Below, piece by piece: positions 62,425 through 64,000 of a stretch of 64,000 nt of DNA. The stretch lies in contig CAJAES010000029.1 of NCBI GenBank assembly GCA_903938815.1, positions 62,001-126,000 on the forward strand, given 5' to 3'. The stretch is from an uncultured beta proteobacterium. Its GTDB lineage: Bacteria; Pseudomonadota; Gammaproteobacteria; Burkholderiales; Burkholderiaceae_C. Position numbers and translations under genes: made by a program. The first letter of the stretch is position 1, and every line of letters begins with the position of its first letter. The notes below the pieces were generated by a model. The model was given only the letters and a program-made list of their open reading frames with translations, made no database searches and was not told where the DNA came from.

Positions 62425-63578
62425 ACGGCCCGCTGCACGTGATGTGGGTAGGCCTGCGCGGCTTCCCCGGGGTTCAGGGCGGCGTTGAAACCCACGCAGA
62501 GCATCTGTGCCCGATGCTGCGCGACCTCGGCTGCGAGGTCACCGTGCTGACGCGCCGGGGCTACCAGCCGGAAGCGATCGGGCCCGAGTGGCACGGCGTG
62601 CGCTTCGTAAACCTCTGGGCGCCTCGCCACAAGCACCTCGAGGCCGTCGTTCACACCTTCCTGGCCATCCTGTATGCCGGTCTCGTCGCGCGCCCAGACC
62701 TGCTGCACATCCAGGCCATCGGGCCGGGGCTGTGGACGCTGTGGGCACGCCTGCTGGGCCTGCGTGTCGTCGTCACGCACCACGGCCCCGACTACGACCG
62801 CCAGAAATGGGGGCGCCTGGCCCGCCTGGTGCTGCGCCTGGGCGAGGCGTCGGCGGCGCGCTGGTCCGACGCGCTGATCGTGATCTCCAAGGTCATCCAG
62901 AGCGACGTGAACTCGAAGCACGGCCGACGGGGGGCCCTCATCTCCAACGGCATCACGCTGCCCGATGGCACGCCGGACGAATCCGAGGTCACGCCGTTCG
63001 GGCTCGTGCCAGGGCGATATGTGCTCCTGGTCAGCCGGCTCGTCCCGGAGAAGCGGCACCACGACCTGATCGATGCCTTCCTGCGCGCCCGGCCCGACGG
63101 CTGGAAGCTCGCCATCGTCGGCGGCGCCGATCACGCCGATGCCTACGCACGCTCGGTGGTGGAAGCCGCGCGGCAGGACGAGCGCATCGTCTTCACCGGG
63201 TTCCAGACTGGCAGCGTGCTGCAGGCGCTGTATGCGGAAGCGGGGCTGTTCGTGCTGCCGTCGTCGCACGAAGGCCTGCCCATCGCCATCCTGGAAGCAC
63301 TGTCCTGGGGCGTGCCTGTGCTGGCCAGCGACATTCCGGCCAACCTGGAGGTCGGCTTGCCGGCGGACAACTACTACCCTCTGGGCGATCTCGAAGCCCT
63401 GTCTGCCAAGCTGGCGCGCTTTGCAGCCGGCACCGAGCCGGCCTCAGCGCGCGAGGCGCGCCGCCAGTGGGCTGCTGCGCGCTTCGACTGGCAGCGCAGC
63501 GCACGCGAAACCGTGGGTGTCTATGCCCGCGTCATGGAAGGTGCTTCGGCCTGGCCGGAAGCCTCCTGGGGCGGCTGA
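62421..63578 (+). CDS. GT4-family glycosyltransferase (second)
   Basis: The 385-residue product has the GT-B motifs GLRGFPGVQGGVETHAEHL, VVVTHHGPDYDRQKWGRLA, VISKVIQSDV, ISNGITLP, LLVSRLVPEKRHHDLIDAF and the E-x7-E motif EGLPIAILEALSWGVP. The N-terminal part is like rhamnosyl- and glucosyltransferases that act on lipid-linked sugars. It is coupled to the first glycosyltransferase. Its frame is open far upstream but the family starts at the ATG at 62421. Confidence 0.94.
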   Translation: MNGPLHVMWVGLRGFPGVQGGVETHAEHLCPMLRDLGCEVTVLTRRGYQPEAIGPEWHGVRFVNLWAPRHKHLEAVVHTFLAILYAGLVARPDLLHIQAIGPGLWTLWARLLGLRVVVTHHGPDYDRQKWGRLARLVLRLGEASAARWSDALIVISKVIQSDVNSKHGRRGALISNGITLPDGTPDESEVTPFGLVPGRYVLLVSRLVPEKRHHDLIDAFLRARPDGWKLAIVGGADHADAYARSVVEAARQDERIVFTGFQTGSVLQALYAEAGLFVLPSSHEGLPIAILEALSWGVPVLASDIPANLEVGLPADNYYPLGDLEALSAKLARFAAGTEPASAREARRQWAAARFDWQRSARETVGVYARVMEGASAWPEASWGG

Positions 63579-63588
63579 ATCCCAGCCT

Positions 63589-63614
63589 GTGCCCGGGGCC
63601 CCTGCCCCGGGCAC
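63589..63614. terminator. perfect 10-bp hairpin between convergent genes
   Basis: GTGCCCGGGG (63589-63598) and CCCCGGGCAC (63605-63614) form a perfect stem with a 6-base loop. It lies between the glycosyltransferase and the convergent small-protein gene and is probably a bidirectional terminator, although it has no T tract. Confidence 0.6.
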
Positions 63615-63620
63615 GACAGT

Positions 63621-63803
63621 TCACGGGAGCCGGCGCGCGGTGATGAAGATCGCGACCGCGACGCCAGCGGCCAGCAGGCCCCATGCGTCGATCTCGCGCC
63701 CGCCATCCAGGCCGATGCGCGACAGGACGGACGGCGAATCGCCACCCGAGTCGCCACCGAACGTCAGTACCGCCAGCAGGAACAAGGTCGCCACGGCCTT
63801 CAT
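63621..63803 (-). CDS. 60-residue membrane protein of unknown function
   Basis: The ATG at 63803 has GGAGG 6 bases upstream. The product has an N-terminal hydrophobic segment (MKAVATLFLLAVLTFGG), a short Gly/Ser/Asp loop, and a C-terminal helix ending in positive charge (WGLLAAGVAVAIFITARRLP). This resembles the C-terminal anchor of sorting signals (hydrophobic helix then Arg-Arg), but no PEP or LPXTG motif is present. It may be a small anchored protein of the surface-polysaccharide locus. I do not recognise it. Confidence 0.6.
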   Translation of the reverse strand: MKAVATLFLLAVLTFGGDSGGDSPSVLSRIGLDGGREIDAWGLLAAGVAVAIFITARRLP

Positions 63804-63903
63804 CGAAACCTCCATTGAGCACACTTCGATACTCGACGGCACGAGAGTTACATGCGCTGAGGATTCGCAAGCGCGCCGGACATGAATGGCGAAGGATCGA
63901 TGC

Positions 63904-64000
63904 ATGCATCGAACCCTCATCGAACTCCCCCGGAACCGCACCACGTTCCAGAGTGGCCCGCAGCCGATCCAGGCGCTGGTGGCGGCGGTGCTGGAGCCGA
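63904..64000 (+). CDS. possible 5' end of an unidentified gene
   Basis: An ATG at 63904 opens a frame (MHRTLIELPRNRTTFQSGPQ) that runs off the window. It shows no Shine-Dalgarno. The opposite strand is also open here, so I cannot decide which strand is coding. Confidence 0.25.
   Translation, partial: MHRTLIELPRNRTTFQSGPQPIQALVAAVLEP

Noticed and set aside
63532..64000. Minus-strand frame at the right edge (…LDRLRATLERGAVPGEF…)
   Set aside because: It looks as plausible as the plus frame for about 100 bases but has no start or stop context, so I kept only a low-confidence plus entry.

Overview
The window is high-GC (roughly 70%), densely packed proteobacterial DNA. Gene content points to a betaproteobacterium of the order Burkholderiales, probably near the Rubrivivax/Leptothrix/Ideonella/Roseateles group. 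The reasons are the fliE-divergent-fliFGHIJKLMNOPQR layout, a TonB-ExbB-ExbD-ExbD operon, a pirin/LysR divergent pair, rpsP-rimM-trmD-rplS followed by a Nudix CoA pyrophosphatase and a CobD/AmpE-like gene, DUF47-PiT, and pcnB-folK. This placement is inferred from protein families and gene order and was not tested against a database. I saw no tRNA, rRNA, insertion sequence, prophage or CRISPR array, and no block with foreign base composition, so this looks like ordinary chromosome.

Layout. 1-1 kb: the end of an unknown gene and two type IV pilin-like genes. 1-12.5 kb: fliE (minus) divergent from one long flagellar operon, fliF to fliR. This operon supplies the MS ring, C ring, export ATPase and export gate; fliN and fliO are separated by a tandem 60-bp repeat that is itself an open frame. 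12.7-15.3 kb: the TonB energy-transduction operon, closed by a clear terminator, then a TPR protein. 16.6-21.5 kb: an acyl-CoA dehydrogenase divergent from a metallo-hydrolase, SDR, CnoX-like thioredoxin, glyoxalase I and PaiB-like row. 21.5-24 kb: the Entner-Doudoroff pair edd-eda with an operator-like dyad upstream. 24-26 kb: ChaC-like, MobA-like and pdxH genes.

26-35.6 kb (minus strand): a run of DUF748/AsmA-like protein, msrA, a small histidine-rich exported protein, a TonB-dependent receptor and a hybrid histidine kinase with a degenerate kinase core. The receptor would draw its energy from the TonB system encoded at 12.7-15.3 kb. 35.7-42 kb: YdcF-like, DUF456 plus an exported PDZ protein, an MFS exporter, a flavodoxin-like protein, and pirin with its LysR regulator. 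42-50.6 kb: gluQ, an FKBP, a CidA/LrgB pair, a DEAD-box helicase, orn, an M48 protease, phhB, rsgA, CobD/AmpE-like and Nudix genes. 50.7-57.8 kb: the ribosome/tRNA operon rpsP-rimM-trmD-rplS, a GNAT, a TM2-like protein, DUF47-PiT phosphate transport, and pcnB-folK. 57.9-64 kb: a cell-surface region with a methyltransferase, a DUF4874/DUF4832 lipoprotein carrying a long Ala-Pro hexamer tract, two overlapping GT4 glycosyltransferases and a tiny membrane protein.

The most unusual item is the repeat at 10159-10404. Three near-identical 60-bp units and one diverged unit form an 81-codon frame joined by ATGA overlaps to fliN upstream and fliO downstream. Each unit also carries its own Shine-Dalgarno-like GGAGG and in-frame GTG, which suggests a repeat that inserted without breaking translational coupling. 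Other points of interest are the histidine-rich protein beside a TonB receptor, the degenerate hybrid kinase, a 258-bp antisense overlap between lrgB and a helicase gene, the Ala-Pro hexamer tract, and several well-formed dyads in divergent promoters.
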